Below, piece by piece: positions 1 to 8,363 of a DNA stretch of 28,485 bases. The first letter of the stretch is position 1, and each line of letters opens with the position of its first letter. This stretch comes from CAYNLG01 sp964397995. GTDB lineage: Bacteria > Planctomycetota > Phycisphaerae > FEN-1346. Position numbers and translations under genes: made by a program. Under the pieces are notes generated by a model. The model was not told the DNA's origin, searched no databases, and was given only the letters and a program-made list of their open reading frames with translations. The stretch lies in NCBI GenBank assembly GCA_964397995.1, contig CAYNLG010000050.1, positions 1 to 28,485 of the forward strand. The letters are read 5' to 3'.

Positions 1-873
1 CTGCTCGATGCGCGGCGGCTGGATGCGGCCGTCGGCAATGAGCTTGGCCATGGCACGGCGGGCGACCTCGCGGCGGACGGGGTCGAACGACGACAGGACG
101 ATGACCCCCGGCGTGTCGTCGACGATGACGTCCACGCCCGTGGCCGCCTCGAACGCCCGGATGTTGCGGCCCTCGCGGCCGATGATGCGGCCCTTCATCT
201 CGTCGCTGGGGATGTCGACCGTCGCGACCGTCACCTCGGCCGTGTAGTCCGAGGCCAGCCGCTGGATGCTGGTGGCGAGGATTTCGCGGCTCTTGTCGGC
301 GGCGGTTTCCTGGGCCTGCTCGGTCAGCCGCTGGACCATCGCGGCCACTTCGTGCTGGACCTCGCCTTCGACGCGTTCGAGGAGCACGGTCCGGGCGTCG
401 TCGCGGCTCATGCCGGCGATCCGCTGGAGCTCCCGGTTCTGCTGCTCCAGCAACGTCTTCAGCTCCTCTTCCCGCTCCGACACGCCGCGCTGCATCTCCT
501 GGACACGCTTGTCGGCCGCCTCGATCGTCTTCTCTTTGCCGTCGAGGGTCTCGAGCTTTGATTCCAGCGCGTCTTCGCGCTTCGTGACGAGGCGTTCGCG
601 TTCGCGAAGTTCGTCGCGGACCTTGGCGGATTCCTTCTCGAACGCCTCCCGGGCCTGGATGGCCTCTTCCTTGGCCTCGACCCGGGCTTCCTTGGTGATG
701 GACTCGGCGTCGCGGCGGCCCTGGGTGACGATCTGCTCGGCTTCGGCTTCCGCCGCCCGCCGGCGCTTCTGCGTGGTCAGGTGCAGGACCAAGTACCCCA
801 CACCCGCGCCCACGACCAGGCCGACGAGACCGAGCACCACCGTCACCACCGGCGCCTCTTGTGCCAGCAGCAT
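1..873 (-). CDS. rny: Ribonuclease Y, N-terminal part (runs off the window)
   Basis: Membrane-anchored endoribonuclease that starts mRNA decay. The minus strand is open from an ATG at 873 to the window edge, giving 291 codons with no stop. Residues about 9-30 form one membrane span. A long charged coiled coil, rich in Glu, Arg, Lys and Ala, fills about 35-200. A KH domain follows from about 215, with GRIIGREGRNIR near residue 226 and then DDTPGVIVLSSFDPVRRE. The frame ends at DGRIQPPRIEQ, exactly where the family's HD phosphohydrolase domain would begin. The full protein is usually about 520 aa, so the catalytic half lies outside. Order and motifs match RNase Y closely. Only a weak purine run precedes the start. 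A promoter lies about 450 bases upstream. Confidence 0.95.
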   Translation of the reverse strand, partial: MLLAQEAPVVTVVLGLVGLVVGAGVGYLVLHLTTQKRRRAAEAEAEQIVTQGRRDAESITKEARVEAKEEAIQAREAFEKESAKVRDELRERERLVTKREDALESKLETLDGKEKTIEAADKRVQEMQRGVSEREEELKTLLEQQNRELQRIAGMSRDDARTVLLERVEGEVQHEVAAMVQRLTEQAQETAADKSREILATSIQRLASDYTAEVTVATVDIPSDEMKGRIIGREGRNIRAFEAATGVDVIVDDTPGVIVLSSFDPVRREVARRAMAKLIADGRIQPPRIEQ

Positions 874-1162
874 CGTGCGCTCACTTTCCAGAGGGGATTG
901 GCCCGGGCCGCGCCCGGCTGGGCGGGGCCCGGTGCGGGGTGGGTGAACACCCCGGGCGGGATGCGCCGGCGGAGGGCGGCGCTGCGGCGGCTGAGGACGG
1001 ACGGGCTCCGGCTACTGGGGACGACCGGCTCCTGCGTTCTGCGGCCGCCACGCGGCCGCGCGGGCAGTTTCCCGCAACCCGTCTCTCCCGCCGCGCCCGA
1101 GTCGGTCTCGCGGACCGGCCGGGGCGCCCTCCTGAACGTCTAGAACGTGGCCACCGGACGAG

Positions 1163-1230
1163 GGCCGCCCCGGCGGGCGGCCGCGCCCGAGGCCTTGGGC
1201 GCATCACGCACGGGGCGGCTCAGCGCCCCG
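1163..1230 (-). other. Three contiguous hairpins in the rny leader
   Basis: In minus-strand order: a 7-bp stem with a 6-base loop (1230-1211), a 6-bp stem with an 8-base loop (1202-1183), and an 8-bp stem GGCCGCCC/GGGCGGCC with a 4-base loop (1182-1163). All stems are perfect, and the last two abut with no spacer. The high G+C makes chance stems more likely, but three perfect ones in 68 bases is notable. Possible roles are leader stability or autoregulation by RNase Y; neither is shown. Confidence 0.4.
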
Positions 1231-1325
1231 CATCCCTCGTAGGACGAACCTTGTTGTCTCCTTCACGCCCGGCGCGTGCCGGACGCCGTTCAGCGCCTCG
1301 GCCGGAACAGGCCAAGGGTCGGTTT

Positions 1326-1354
1326 ATGATGGTGCGGTTAGCGCCCGGTGTCAA
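1326..1354 (-). promoter_or_regulatory. Sigma70-like promoter reading toward rny
   Basis: On the minus strand TTGACA (1354-1349) is a perfect -35 box. After a 17-base spacer comes CATCAT (1331-1326), matching TATAAT at four of six positions. The expected start is near 1319, giving a leader of about 445 bases before the rny ATG. Confidence 0.55.
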
Positions 1355-1466
1355 GGGCAAAAAGGAGCGGCCCCGATGGCCGCCTGAGGCTTCCGCCTAC
1401 GGACGCCGCCTGTAGAAAACCCGTGGAATACGCCTTCGGCCGCCACAAACCGCCGCAAAACCCCGC

Positions 1467-2684
1467 CTATTTCTGCTCTTGCGGCGGATGACGCTCCAGC
1501 CAGCGACGCCACTTGCCCGCGTCCCGGCCGTAATCCTCCCCCGTCACGGCCCCGAGCGCCTTCTCGGCCGCGTCCTGAACGTACAGTTGCTCGTCGCCCA
1601 GCCGCCCGATGAGCGTTCCCACCGCCCGCCGGTCCTTCAGCATCCCCAGCGCCTTGGCCGTTCGGAACCGTACCACCGGGTCGGCGTCGTCCAGCGCCTT
1701 GATGAGCGGCAGGACACCCTTCGGGTCGCCGACCAGGCCGAGGGCCTCGGCGGCCGTCTCGCGGACCGTCACCTCCTCGTCCTCGGCCAGGGCCTTGACC
1801 AGGCCGTCCACGGCCGACGCGTGCTTGATTCGCCCGAGCGCCAGGGCCGCCCGGTACCGAACCCGCGCCGACGCGTCCCCGTCCAAGACCTTTACGATCT
1901 CGGGCACCGCCTTCGGGTCGCCGATCGCCCCGAGGGCGTCAAGCGCCCGCCACCGCAGGACCCAGTACTCGTCCTTCAGAAACGGGAGGATCGCGTCGAC
2001 GGCTTCCTTGCGGCCGAGCTTCCCGAGGGCCATCAGCGCCGTCTCGGCCAGGCGGTTGTTGCCGGACTTCAGACTGCGGACCAGCGGCTCGACGGCCTTC
2101 GGGTCGCCCGTGTGCCCGAGGGCCCGGGCGGCCTCGGCCGCGGTCTCGGACCGGTCGGGACCGGCGGGCGGCTTCGGCCGCGCCGCGGCGCCGGGGGTCT
2201 CGGGCGGCGTCGCGGCGCCCTCCGGCGGGGCGGGCGCCTCGCCGCCCGGCGCGGGGCCGAGGGCGCCCGGCGGGCCCTTGCTCACGAACGCAATGATCGC
2301 ATCGGTCGCCCGCGGGTCCTTGATGCGGCTCAGGGCTTGGAAGATGGCCGTCTTCGGCCCGGCGTCGCCGTTCAGCGCCGCGACCAGCGCCGGCACGGCC
2401 GGCTTGCCGATCCGCGCCAGCGCCGTCACCACCTCCGGCCCGTCGCCGATGATGTCGATCAGGAAGGGCACGGCCGGAGCCGCGTCGGCGTGGAGTTCGC
2501 CCAGCAAGGTGGCCGCCTCCAACCGGTCCGCCCGGCGCCACGTGTACAGGTTGGTGATCTCGGCCCGGACCTCGTCGGAGGCCGAGTCAGGGATTTCGGT
2601 CAGAGGGCGCGTCGGCTGGGCCGCCGCCGGCCCCCCCGCCAGCACCGCGGCCAGGGCCGCGCCCGCCATGAAGGCATATCGCAT
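1467..2684 (-). CDS. Exported HEAT-repeat protein (PBS-lyase type)
   Basis: A 405-aa protein of unknown specific role, probably a scaffold. Residues 1-22 look like a Sec signal peptide (short basic start, Ala/Leu core, AAAQ cleavage region), so it should act outside the cytoplasm. From about residue 25 it is a chain of 30-residue helical repeats of the E-Z/PBS-lyase HEAT type, with units such as GDPKAVEPLVRSLK, GDPKAVPEIVKVLDGD and GDPKGVLPLIKALDDAD. A Pro/Ala/Gly-rich linker at about 138-178 splits the array into a short N-terminal and a longer C-terminal block. The C-terminus GKWRRWLERH is a common ending in such proteins, in my recollection. A GGGAGAG run lies about a dozen bases before the ATG. 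It is divergent from dnaE. HEAT proteins bind other proteins, so no catalytic function is claimed. Confidence 0.85.
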   Translation of the reverse strand: MRYAFMAGAALAAVLAGGPAAAQPTRPLTEIPDSASDEVRAEITNLYTWRRADRLEAATLLGELHADAAPAVPFLIDIIGDGPEVVTALARIGKPAVPALVAALNGDAGPKTAIFQALSRIKDPRATDAIIAFVSKGPPGALGPAPGGEAPAPPEGAATPPETPGAAARPKPPAGPDRSETAAEAARALGHTGDPKAVEPLVRSLKSGNNRLAETALMALGKLGRKEAVDAILPFLKDEYWVLRWRALDALGAIGDPKAVPEIVKVLDGDASARVRYRAALALGRIKHASAVDGLVKALAEDEEVTVRETAAEALGLVGDPKGVLPLIKALDDADPVVRFRTAKALGMLKDRRAVGTLIGRLGDEQLYVQDAAEKALGAVTGEDYGRDAGKWRRWLERHPPQEQK

Positions 2685-2766
2685 CGGAGTGCGTCTCTCC
2701 CGTCCGGCGTCCGCGTCTTAGATACCCCGCCTGGCGGCCGGGTTCCGGCCAATCCCCCCGCCCCGC

Positions 2767-2786
2767 GGGCGGCCGCGCGGCCGCCC
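2767..2786. repeat. 20-bp perfect GC palindrome in the HEAT/dnaE intergenic region
   Basis: The arm GGGCGGCCGC is followed directly by its reverse complement. It lies between the divergent HEAT-repeat and dnaE genes, next to a TATAGT-like hexamer on the minus strand (about 2788-2793). It could be an operator-like site or simply a G+C-rich chance palindrome. Confidence 0.4.
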
Positions 2787-2843
2787 ATACTATACGGACG
2801 ACCGGCCCCGGCGCGGCGCGAAGAATCCGTGAGGGAGCGTCGG

Positions 2844-2872
2844 TTGACCCGCGGCGGGTCGGCCGGTACGAT
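2844..2872 (+). promoter_or_regulatory. dnaE promoter
   Basis: TTGACC (2844-2849), a 17-base spacer, then TACGAT (2867-2872). The predicted start is near 2879, giving a leader of about 45 bases. The ribosome site GGAAGGGG (2908-2915) sits 8 bases before the GTG at 2924, which supports that start. Confidence 0.6.
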
Positions 2873-2923
2873 GCCTCCGGCCGGACCACTCGTGCACCTC
2901 CTGCCCGGGAAGGGGACCCGCCT

Positions 2924-5900
2924 GTGACCGAGCCGTTCGTCCACCTGCACGTCCACTCTGAGTTCAGCCTCCTCGACGGCGCGCTGCGCCTCGGCGACCT
3001 GGTCGAGACGGTCGCCCAGCGCGGCTCGGGGGCCGTGGCCGTCACCGACCACGGCAACCTGCACGGCGCGGTCGCCTTCTACTCGGCCGCCACCGCCGCC
3101 GGCATCAAGCCCATCCTCGGCTACGAGGCGTACGTCGCCCCCGGCCGGCGCCAGGACCGCGAGACCACCGGCGGCCCCCAGAACGCCGGCCACCACTTCG
3201 TCCTGCTGGCCGAGAACGAGACCGGGTACCGGAACCTCATCCGCCTGGCCACCACGGCCGCCCTCGACGGCTTCTATTACAAGCCCCGCATCGACAAGGA
3301 GGTCCTGGCCGCGCACGCCGAGGGCCTGCTGGGCCTGACGGCCTGCCTCAAGGGCGAGGTGGCCCAGCGGCTCCTCCGCGAGGACCCCGCCGGCGCCGCC
3401 GAGGTCCTCGGCACCTACCGCGACATCCTCGGCCGCGACAACGTCTACCTGGAGATCCAGGACCACGCCATCGACGACGAGCGCCGCATCCGCGGGGCCC
3501 TCATCCAGCTGGCCGCCGACGCCGGCGTGCCCCTCGTGGCGACCAACGACTGCCACTACCTCCGGGCCGACGACTGGCGGGCCCACGACGCCCTCCTCTG
3601 CATCAACACCGGCAAGCTCGTCACCGACGAGAACCGGATGAAGTACAAGGAAGCCGAGTTCCACCTGCGGACCTACGACGAGATGCGGGCCCGCTTCGGC
3701 GACGTCCCGGAGGCCCTCGCCAACACCCTCCGCGTGGCCGAACGCTGCCACGTCGAGCTCCGCCTCGACGAGCGGCACGCCCCCGTCTACCCCGTCGAGC
3801 CCGGCGATACCCCCGAGGCCATGCTCCGCCGCCTCTGCGACGAGGGCCTCACCCGCCGCTACGGCACCGTCACCGACGCCCACCGCGACCGCCTCCGGCA
3901 CGAACTCGAAATCATCGAGGCCAAGGGCTTCTCCAGCTACTTCCTCATCGTCTGGGACTTCGTCCGGTACGCCACGGAGCGGGGCATCCCGTGCGGGGCG
4001 CGCGGCAGCGGCGTGGGGTGCATGGTCGCCTACCTGCTCGGGCTCTCGACCGTCGACCCGCTCGCCTACGGTCTGCTCTTCGAGCGGTTCATGGACCCCA
4101 GCCGCAACGAAATGCCCGACCTGGATATCGACATCTGCCAGGACGGGCGGCAGGAGCTCCTCCGCTACGTCCGCGAGAAGTACGGCCAGGAGAACGTCGC
4201 CCAGATCATCACCTTCGGCACCATGGCCGCCCGGGCCGTCGTCCGCGACGTCGGCCGCGTCCTCGACCTCCCCCTGCCCGAGGTCGACGCCATCGCCAAA
4301 CGCATCCCGGCCGTCCTCAAGATGACCCTCGACAAGGCCCTCGACCAGGAACCCGAACTCAAGCGCCAGTACGACGAGAACGCCCGGGTCCGCGAGATGA
4401 TCGACATTGCGCGGCGGCTGGAGGGCCTGGCGCGCCACGCCTCGGTCCACGCCGCCGGCGTCGTCATCGCCGACCGCCCCCTCGTCCACTACATCCCCCT
4501 TTGCCGCGTCAAGGAAGACATCACCACCCAGTGGCCCATGGACATCTGCGACGAGGTGGGCCTCCTGAAGATGGACTTCCTGGGCCTGCGGACCCTCTCG
4601 ACGCTCCAGCGGGCGGTCGACCTGGTGCGCGAACGCCACGGCGTCGAACTCGACCTCGACGACCTGCCCCTCGACGACGCCGCGGTCTTCGGCCTCTTCC
4701 AGCGGGGCGAGACGCGCGGCATCTTCCAGTTCGAGTCGGCCGGGTTCCGGGACCTGCTCCAGAAGATGAAGCCGTCGCGCCTCGACCACCTCATTGCCGC
4801 CAACGCCCTCTACCGGCCGGGCGCGATGACCATGATCGACGACTTCATCGCCCGCATGCACAACCGAGCCGCGTGGAGCGCCCCTCACCCCGTCATGGAC
4901 GAGGTCCTCGACGAGACCTACGGCATCATGGCCTACCAGGAACAGGTCATGCGGATCGTCAACCGCCTCGGCCACATCCCCCTGGAACGGGCCTACAAGC
5001 TCATCAAGGCCATCAGCAAGAAGAAGATGGACGTCATCAACGCCGAGCACGACGCCTTCCTCGACGGCTGCAAGGCCAACCGGCTGGAGCGCTCGACCAC
5101 CGACGCCATCTGGGAAAACATCACCGCCTTCGGCGGGTACGGCTTCAACAAGAGCCACTCCGCCCGGTACGCCCAGATCGCCTACCAGACGGCGTACCTG
5201 AAGGTGCACTACCCGCTGGAGTTCATGGCGGCCCTGCTCACCTACGAGATGGGCTCCAGCGACAAGCTGGCCGAGTACATGGACGAGTGCCGCCGCATGG
5301 GCATCGACGTCGCCCCGCCCGATGTCAACGAGTCCGGGGCCGACTTCACGGTGGCCGGCGACCGCATCCGCTTCGGCCTGGCCGCCGTCAAGGGCGTCGG
5401 CGGCCGCGCGGTCGAGGCCATCCTCGCCGCCCGCGACGAGGTCGGCCCCTTCGAGTCCCTTTTCCACTTCTGCGAACACGTCGACCTCGCGGCCGTCAAC
5501 AAGACCGTCGTGGAGTCCCTCATCAAGTGCGGGGCGTTCGACTCGACCGGCGCGCGGCGCAGCCAGCTCGCCCTCGTCATGGACCGGGCCCTGGCCGCCG
5601 GCGCCGGCCTCCAGGACGACCGCCGCAAGGGCCAGATGACCATGTTCGAGGCCTTCGCCGAGGACGAGCCCGCCGACGCCGAAGAGCCCCTGCCGGACGT
5701 CCCCGAGTGGCCCGAGGACGACCGCCTCAAGCGCGAGAAGGACGCCCTCGGCCTCTACGTCTCGGGCCATCCGCTGGCGCGGCACGAGACGGCCATCCGC
5801 CACTTCGCCACCGCCTCGGCCGCCGAACTCGGCGAGGTCGACGACGGCGCCGAGGTCGTCGTCGGCGGCCTGATCAAGAGCGTCCGCGTCATCGTCACCA

Positions 5901-6388
5901 AGACCGGCAAGTACGCCGGCCAGAAGATGGCCATCTTCGACCTCGAAGACCTCGCCGGCACCGTCTCCTGCGTCGTCTTCGCCCCCGACTACCAGGAGGT
6001 CCAGGACCTCGTCCAGGCCGACCAGGTGGTGTTCGTGCGCGGCACGGTGGACCGCGGCCGCGAGGAGCCGCAGATCAGGACGACCGGCGTCCTGTCGCTG
6101 GACGAGGGCAAGGCGCAGCTGACGACGGCGGTGCTGATCCGCCTGGAACAGGCCGAGGTCGGCGAGGACCGTCTCCACCGCCTCCGCGACGTCCTGGCCG
6201 CCCACCCGGGGCGCGTGCCCGTGTACCTGCGGCTGGTGGCGACCGACGGGGGCGAAACGCTGGTCCAGGCGGCCGACCGGCTGAGCGTCGCGGTGACGCC
6301 GTCGCTCCGCGAGAAGGTGGCCGAGGTGCTCGGGGCGGACCACTTCCTGCTGGCCGCCAACGGCCACGGCGCCGCCGCCCGCGTCTGA
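2924..6388 (+). CDS. dnaE: DNA polymerase III alpha subunit (DnaE1 type)
   Basis: Replicative polymerase catalytic subunit, 1154 aa, the normal length for DnaE1. The N-terminal PHP domain (about 5-210) opens with HLHVHSEFSLLDG and contains TDHGNLHG. The polymerase core keeps all three catalytic aspartates: D401 and D403 in PDLDID, and D551 in KMDFLGLRTL. The fingers and tandem HhH region follow (GGYGFNKSHS; FGLAAVKGVG). QMTMF at 904-908 matches the internal beta-clamp binding motif. The OB fold lies at about 980-1060 (VGGLIKSVRVIVTKTGKYAG). No proofreading exonuclease is inserted, which separates it from PolC. GTG at 2924 is chosen because a good ribosome site precedes it and the protein starts at the usual point. 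It is a single-gene unit followed by an inverted repeat. Confidence 0.98.
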   Translation: MTEPFVHLHVHSEFSLLDGALRLGDLVETVAQRGSGAVAVTDHGNLHGAVAFYSAATAAGIKPILGYEAYVAPGRRQDRETTGGPQNAGHHFVLLAENETGYRNLIRLATTAALDGFYYKPRIDKEVLAAHAEGLLGLTACLKGEVAQRLLREDPAGAAEVLGTYRDILGRDNVYLEIQDHAIDDERRIRGALIQLAADAGVPLVATNDCHYLRADDWRAHDALLCINTGKLVTDENRMKYKEAEFHLRTYDEMRARFGDVPEALANTLRVAERCHVELRLDERHAPVYPVEPGDTPEAMLRRLCDEGLTRRYGTVTDAHRDRLRHELEIIEAKGFSSYFLIVWDFVRYATERGIPCGARGSGVGCMVAYLLGLSTVDPLAYGLLFERFMDPSRNEMPDLDIDICQDGRQELLRYVREKYGQENVAQIITFGTMAARAVVRDVGRVLDLPLPEVDAIAKRIPAVLKMTLDKALDQEPELKRQYDENARVREMIDIARRLEGLARHASVHAAGVVIADRPLVHYIPLCRVKEDITTQWPMDICDEVGLLKMDFLGLRTLSTLQRAVDLVRERHGVELDLDDLPLDDAAVFGLFQRGETRGIFQFESAGFRDLLQKMKPSRLDHLIAANALYRPGAMTMIDDFIARMHNRAAWSAPHPVMDEVLDETYGIMAYQEQVMRIVNRLGHIPLERAYKLIKAISKKKMDVINAEHDAFLDGCKANRLERSTTDAIWENITAFGGYGFNKSHSARYAQIAYQTAYLKVHYPLEFMAALLTYEMGSSDKLAEYMDECRRMGIDVAPPDVNESGADFTVAGDRIRFGLAAVKGVGGRAVEAILAARDEVGPFESLFHFCEHVDLAAVNKTVVESLIKCGAFDSTGARRSQLALVMDRALAAGAGLQDDRRKGQMTMFEAFAEDEPADAEEPLPDVPEWPEDDRLKREKDALGLYVSGHPLARHETAIRHFATASAAELGEVDDGAEVVVGGLIKSVRVIVTKTGKYAGQKMAIFDLEDLAGTVSCVVFAPDYQEVQDLVQADQVVFVRGTVDRGREEPQIRTTGVLSLDEGKAQLTTAVLIRLEQAEVGEDRLHRLRDVLAAHPGRVPVYLRLVATDGGETLVQAADRLSVAVTPSLREKVAEVLGADHFLLAANGHGAAARV

Positions 6389-6396
6389 TGAACAAA

Positions 6397-6486
6397 GAGT
6401 TTCGGGGACAGGATACTTAACTCCGCCCGGGAGTCACGGCGGTGGCCTGCGGCCCTGAGGAGTTTAGTATCCTGTCCCCGAAACTC
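6397..6486. repeat. 28-bp near-perfect inverted repeat (REP/RAYT-type), possible dnaE terminator
   Basis: The left arm (6397-6424) and right arm (6459-6486) are reverse complements with a single mismatch, separated by 34 bases. Each contains the core GTATCCTGTCCCCGAAACTC or its complement. From memory, TATCCTGTCCCC palindromes are typical of REP-like elements mobilised by IS200-type REP-associated transposases, though none is encoded here. It starts 8 bases after the dnaE stop. No T-run follows either arm, so it is not a classical intrinsic terminator, although such a long hairpin could stop or stabilise transcripts. Confidence 0.75.
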
Positions 6487-6586
6487 GCCGCCCCTTTCCT
6501 CTGGCATGCCCCGCCCCCTGTCCGCTACACTTGCCACCCACGGCGGGAGCCCCGCCGGCCGCCCGCCCCAGCGAAGGAGCGCTTCC

Positions 6587-7267
6587 ATGGAGTACGACAT
6601 CCGCGGCACCACCCTCCAGACCGTCGACGTCTGGCTCGACCAGGGCGAATCCGTCTACACCGAGTCTGGCGGCATGGCCTGGATGTCCACCAACATCGAC
6701 ATGGAAACCAACACGCGCGGCGGCCTCCTCAAGGGCCTTGGCCGCATGCTCTCCGGCGAGTCCCTCTTCCTCACCACCTACACCTGCACCCAGGGCAAGG
6801 GCATGATCACCTTCTGCTCCGAAATGCCCGGCAAGATCCTCCCCCTGGAACTCGCCGCCGGCGAGGAGATCATCTGCCAGAAAGACGCCTTCATGGCCGC
6901 CCAGGACTCCGTCGAGATGGCCATGCACTTCCGCAAGAAACTCGGCGTCGGCTTCTTCGGCGGCGAAGGCTTCATCATGCAGAAGCTCACCGGCCCGGGC
7001 GTCGCCTGGCTCGAAATCGCCGGCGAACTGACGAAGTACGACCTGGAGCCCGGCCAGAGCCTCAAGGTCGACCAGTCCTACCTCGGGGCCATGGACCCGA
7101 GCGTCACCTTCGACATCACCCGCGTCAAGGGCGTCAAGAACGTCCTGTTCGGCGGCGAGGGCCTGTTCCTCGCCACCGTCACCGGCCCGGGCCGCGTCTG
7201 GCTCCAGAGCATGCCCCTGGCCGCCCTGGCCGCCAAGATCGCCTCGCGCATCCCGTCCAACAGCTAG
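6587..7267 (+). CDS. AIM24 / TIGR00266 family protein
   Basis: A 226-aa protein of the AIM24 (formerly DUF124, TIGR00266) family. Members fold as a beta-sheet barrel, and their molecular role in bacteria is unclear. The conserved start YDIRGTTLQTVDVWLDQGESVYTESGGMAWM, shown here only as a family hallmark, is followed by GGLLKGLGRMLSGESLF. Glycine-rich strands continue through GPGVAWLEIAG and GPGRVWLQSMPL to the end. There is no signal peptide or membrane span. An in-frame ATG upstream (6506) is rejected because AAGGAG at 6574-6579 sits 7 bases before the ATG at 6587, and homology starts there. The next gene, a small membrane protein, follows after 17 bases, so the two are probably cotranscribed. 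The family call is confident; the function is not known. Confidence 0.9.
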   Translation: MEYDIRGTTLQTVDVWLDQGESVYTESGGMAWMSTNIDMETNTRGGLLKGLGRMLSGESLFLTTYTCTQGKGMITFCSEMPGKILPLELAAGEEIICQKDAFMAAQDSVEMAMHFRKKLGVGFFGGEGFIMQKLTGPGVAWLEIAGELTKYDLEPGQSLKVDQSYLGAMDPSVTFDITRVKGVKNVLFGGEGLFLATVTGPGRVWLQSMPLAALAAKIASRIPSNS

Positions 7268-7284
7268 GCCCGGAGGGCCCCGGC

Positions 7285-7491
7285 ATGGACCTGCCCGCCG
7301 TCATCGCGATCATCGTCGCCGTGGCCGTCGTCGGCCTGCTGGCGGCTCTGGCGGTCGTGGGGATGCTCCTCGGCCTCGCCGGCGGGGCGCTCTGGTGGGC
7401 CACCGCCCTCTACCACGCCCTGAAACCCGACCCGCCGCCCACCGAGGCCGACACCCGCTGGTCCCGCGACCAGGGCAAAGAGGTCAAGTAA
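7285..7491 (+). CDS. Small membrane protein (68 aa)
   Basis: The product is 68 aa with a long hydrophobic stretch at residues about 5-45 (Val/Ile/Ala/Leu, then Gly-rich). This would form one or two membrane spans. A short polar tail follows, KPDPPPTEADTRWSRDQGKE. GGAGG at 7272-7276 lies 8 bases before the ATG. It lies 17 bases after the AIM24-family gene and 26 bases before the SDR gene, so all three may form one operon. I do not recognise a family. A partner or membrane anchor for the AIM24-like protein is a guess from position only. Confidence 0.7.
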   Translation: MDLPAVIAIIVAVAVVGLLAALAVVGMLLGLAGGALWWATALYHALKPDPPPTEADTRWSRDQGKEVK

Positions 7492-7517
7492 GCCCCGACC
7501 CCCGGGAAGGACGCACC

Positions 7518-8321
7518 ATGGCCTGGATCGATACGGTCGTCGACGAGACACGGCTGCCGGGCCTCGCGGGCAAGGCCGCCATCGTCACCGGCACGAGCCG
7601 GGGCATCGGGTGCGGCATCGCGTGGGTGCTGGCGCGCCAGGGGATGCGGCTGGTGCTGGCCGCCCGCACCGAGGACGCCGGCCGCGCCTTCGCCGACCGT
7701 CTCCGCGACCAGGGCGCCGAGGCCACGTTCATCCCGGCCGACCTCGCCGAGCCCGACGACGCCGCCCGCGTCTTCCAGGCGGCCCTCGACGCCTACGGCG
7801 GCGTCGACCTGCTCGTCAACAATGCCGCCATTACCCGCTCCAAGGCCTTCCTCGACACCGACCCCGCCACCTGGGCCCGCAACTACGAAGCCAACGGCCG
7901 CATGGTCTACCATCTGAGCGTCGCCGTCGCGCGGCACCTGGCGGAGCGCGGCCGGGGCGGGAGCATCGTGCATATCTCGTCGGTGGGCGGGTTGCGCGGC
8001 CACCGGGGGATGGCGGCCTACGACGCCTCGAAGGGGGCCATCGACGCCCTGACCCGGACGATGGCCGCCGAGCTCGCCCCCCACAAGGTCCGCGTCAACA
8101 CCGTCGCCCCCGGGGCGACGTGGCGCGGATTGGAACCCCGCGACGAGGAATCCGAACCCAGCCGCCTCTACATCCCGCTCGCCCGCCAGGGGATGCCCCA
8201 GGAGATGGGCCTGGCCGTGGCGTTCCTGGCCTCCGACGCCGCCGCCTACATCACCGGCCAGGTCCTCTACGTCGACGGCGGCCTGACGGCCCAGCTCTCA
8301 CCGCCCGGCATCTTTGTCTGA
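7518..8321 (+). CDS. SDR-family NAD(P)-dependent oxidoreductase
   Basis: Classical short-chain dehydrogenase, 267 aa. The Rossmann nucleotide-binding motif TGTSRGIG is at 24-31. Arg50 after the second strand, with no acidic residue, hints at NADP(H). NNAA is at 101-104, and Asn126 is in place. The catalytic Ser154/155, Tyr168 and Lys172 (YDASK) are all present. The family's C-terminal strand is ITGQVLYVDGGLT. GGGAAGG at 7504-7510 precedes the ATG at 7518. The enolase-superfamily gene follows 42 bases later. In hexuronate pathways an SDR (mannonate/fructuronate oxidoreductase) often accompanies a mannonate-dehydratase relative, so a sugar-acid substrate is a reasonable inference, but it cannot be read from the sequence. 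Confidence 0.93.
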   Translation: MAWIDTVVDETRLPGLAGKAAIVTGTSRGIGCGIAWVLARQGMRLVLAARTEDAGRAFADRLRDQGAEATFIPADLAEPDDAARVFQAALDAYGGVDLLVNNAAITRSKAFLDTDPATWARNYEANGRMVYHLSVAVARHLAERGRGGSIVHISSVGGLRGHRGMAAYDASKGAIDALTRTMAAELAPHKVRVNTVAPGATWRGLEPRDEESEPSRLYIPLARQGMPQEMGLAVAFLASDAAAYITGQVLYVDGGLTAQLSPPGIFV

Positions 8322-8363
8322 GGCCGGGGAAGACACATCGCACACGCAGCGACGGAGGGCCCC

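Larger units (their letters stand above)
874..1466 (-). other. 593-base gap upstream of rny; structured leader, no gene
   Basis: I see no convincing protein gene here; the open frames are Arg/Pro/Ala-rich frames of the kind expected by chance in such G+C-rich DNA. The half nearest the HEAT gene holds a promoter pointing toward rny (1326-1354). Downstream of it on the minus strand are three perfect hairpins in a row (1211-1230, 1183-1202, 1163-1182). No U-run follows them, so they do not form an intrinsic terminator. The simplest reading is a long structured 5' leader of rny. A separate small RNA is possible. Confidence 0.5.

Noticed and set aside
874..1415. Protein frames in the rny leader
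   Set aside because: Arg/Pro/Ala-rich, no ribosome sites, no recognisable domain, overlapping on both strands as expected by chance at this G+C content.
2600..6367. A 1255-residue open frame antisense to dnaE
   Set aside because: It is the mirror of a G+C-rich coding gene: Val/Gly/Asp/Glu-rich, no family match, while dnaE on the other strand has every catalytic motif.
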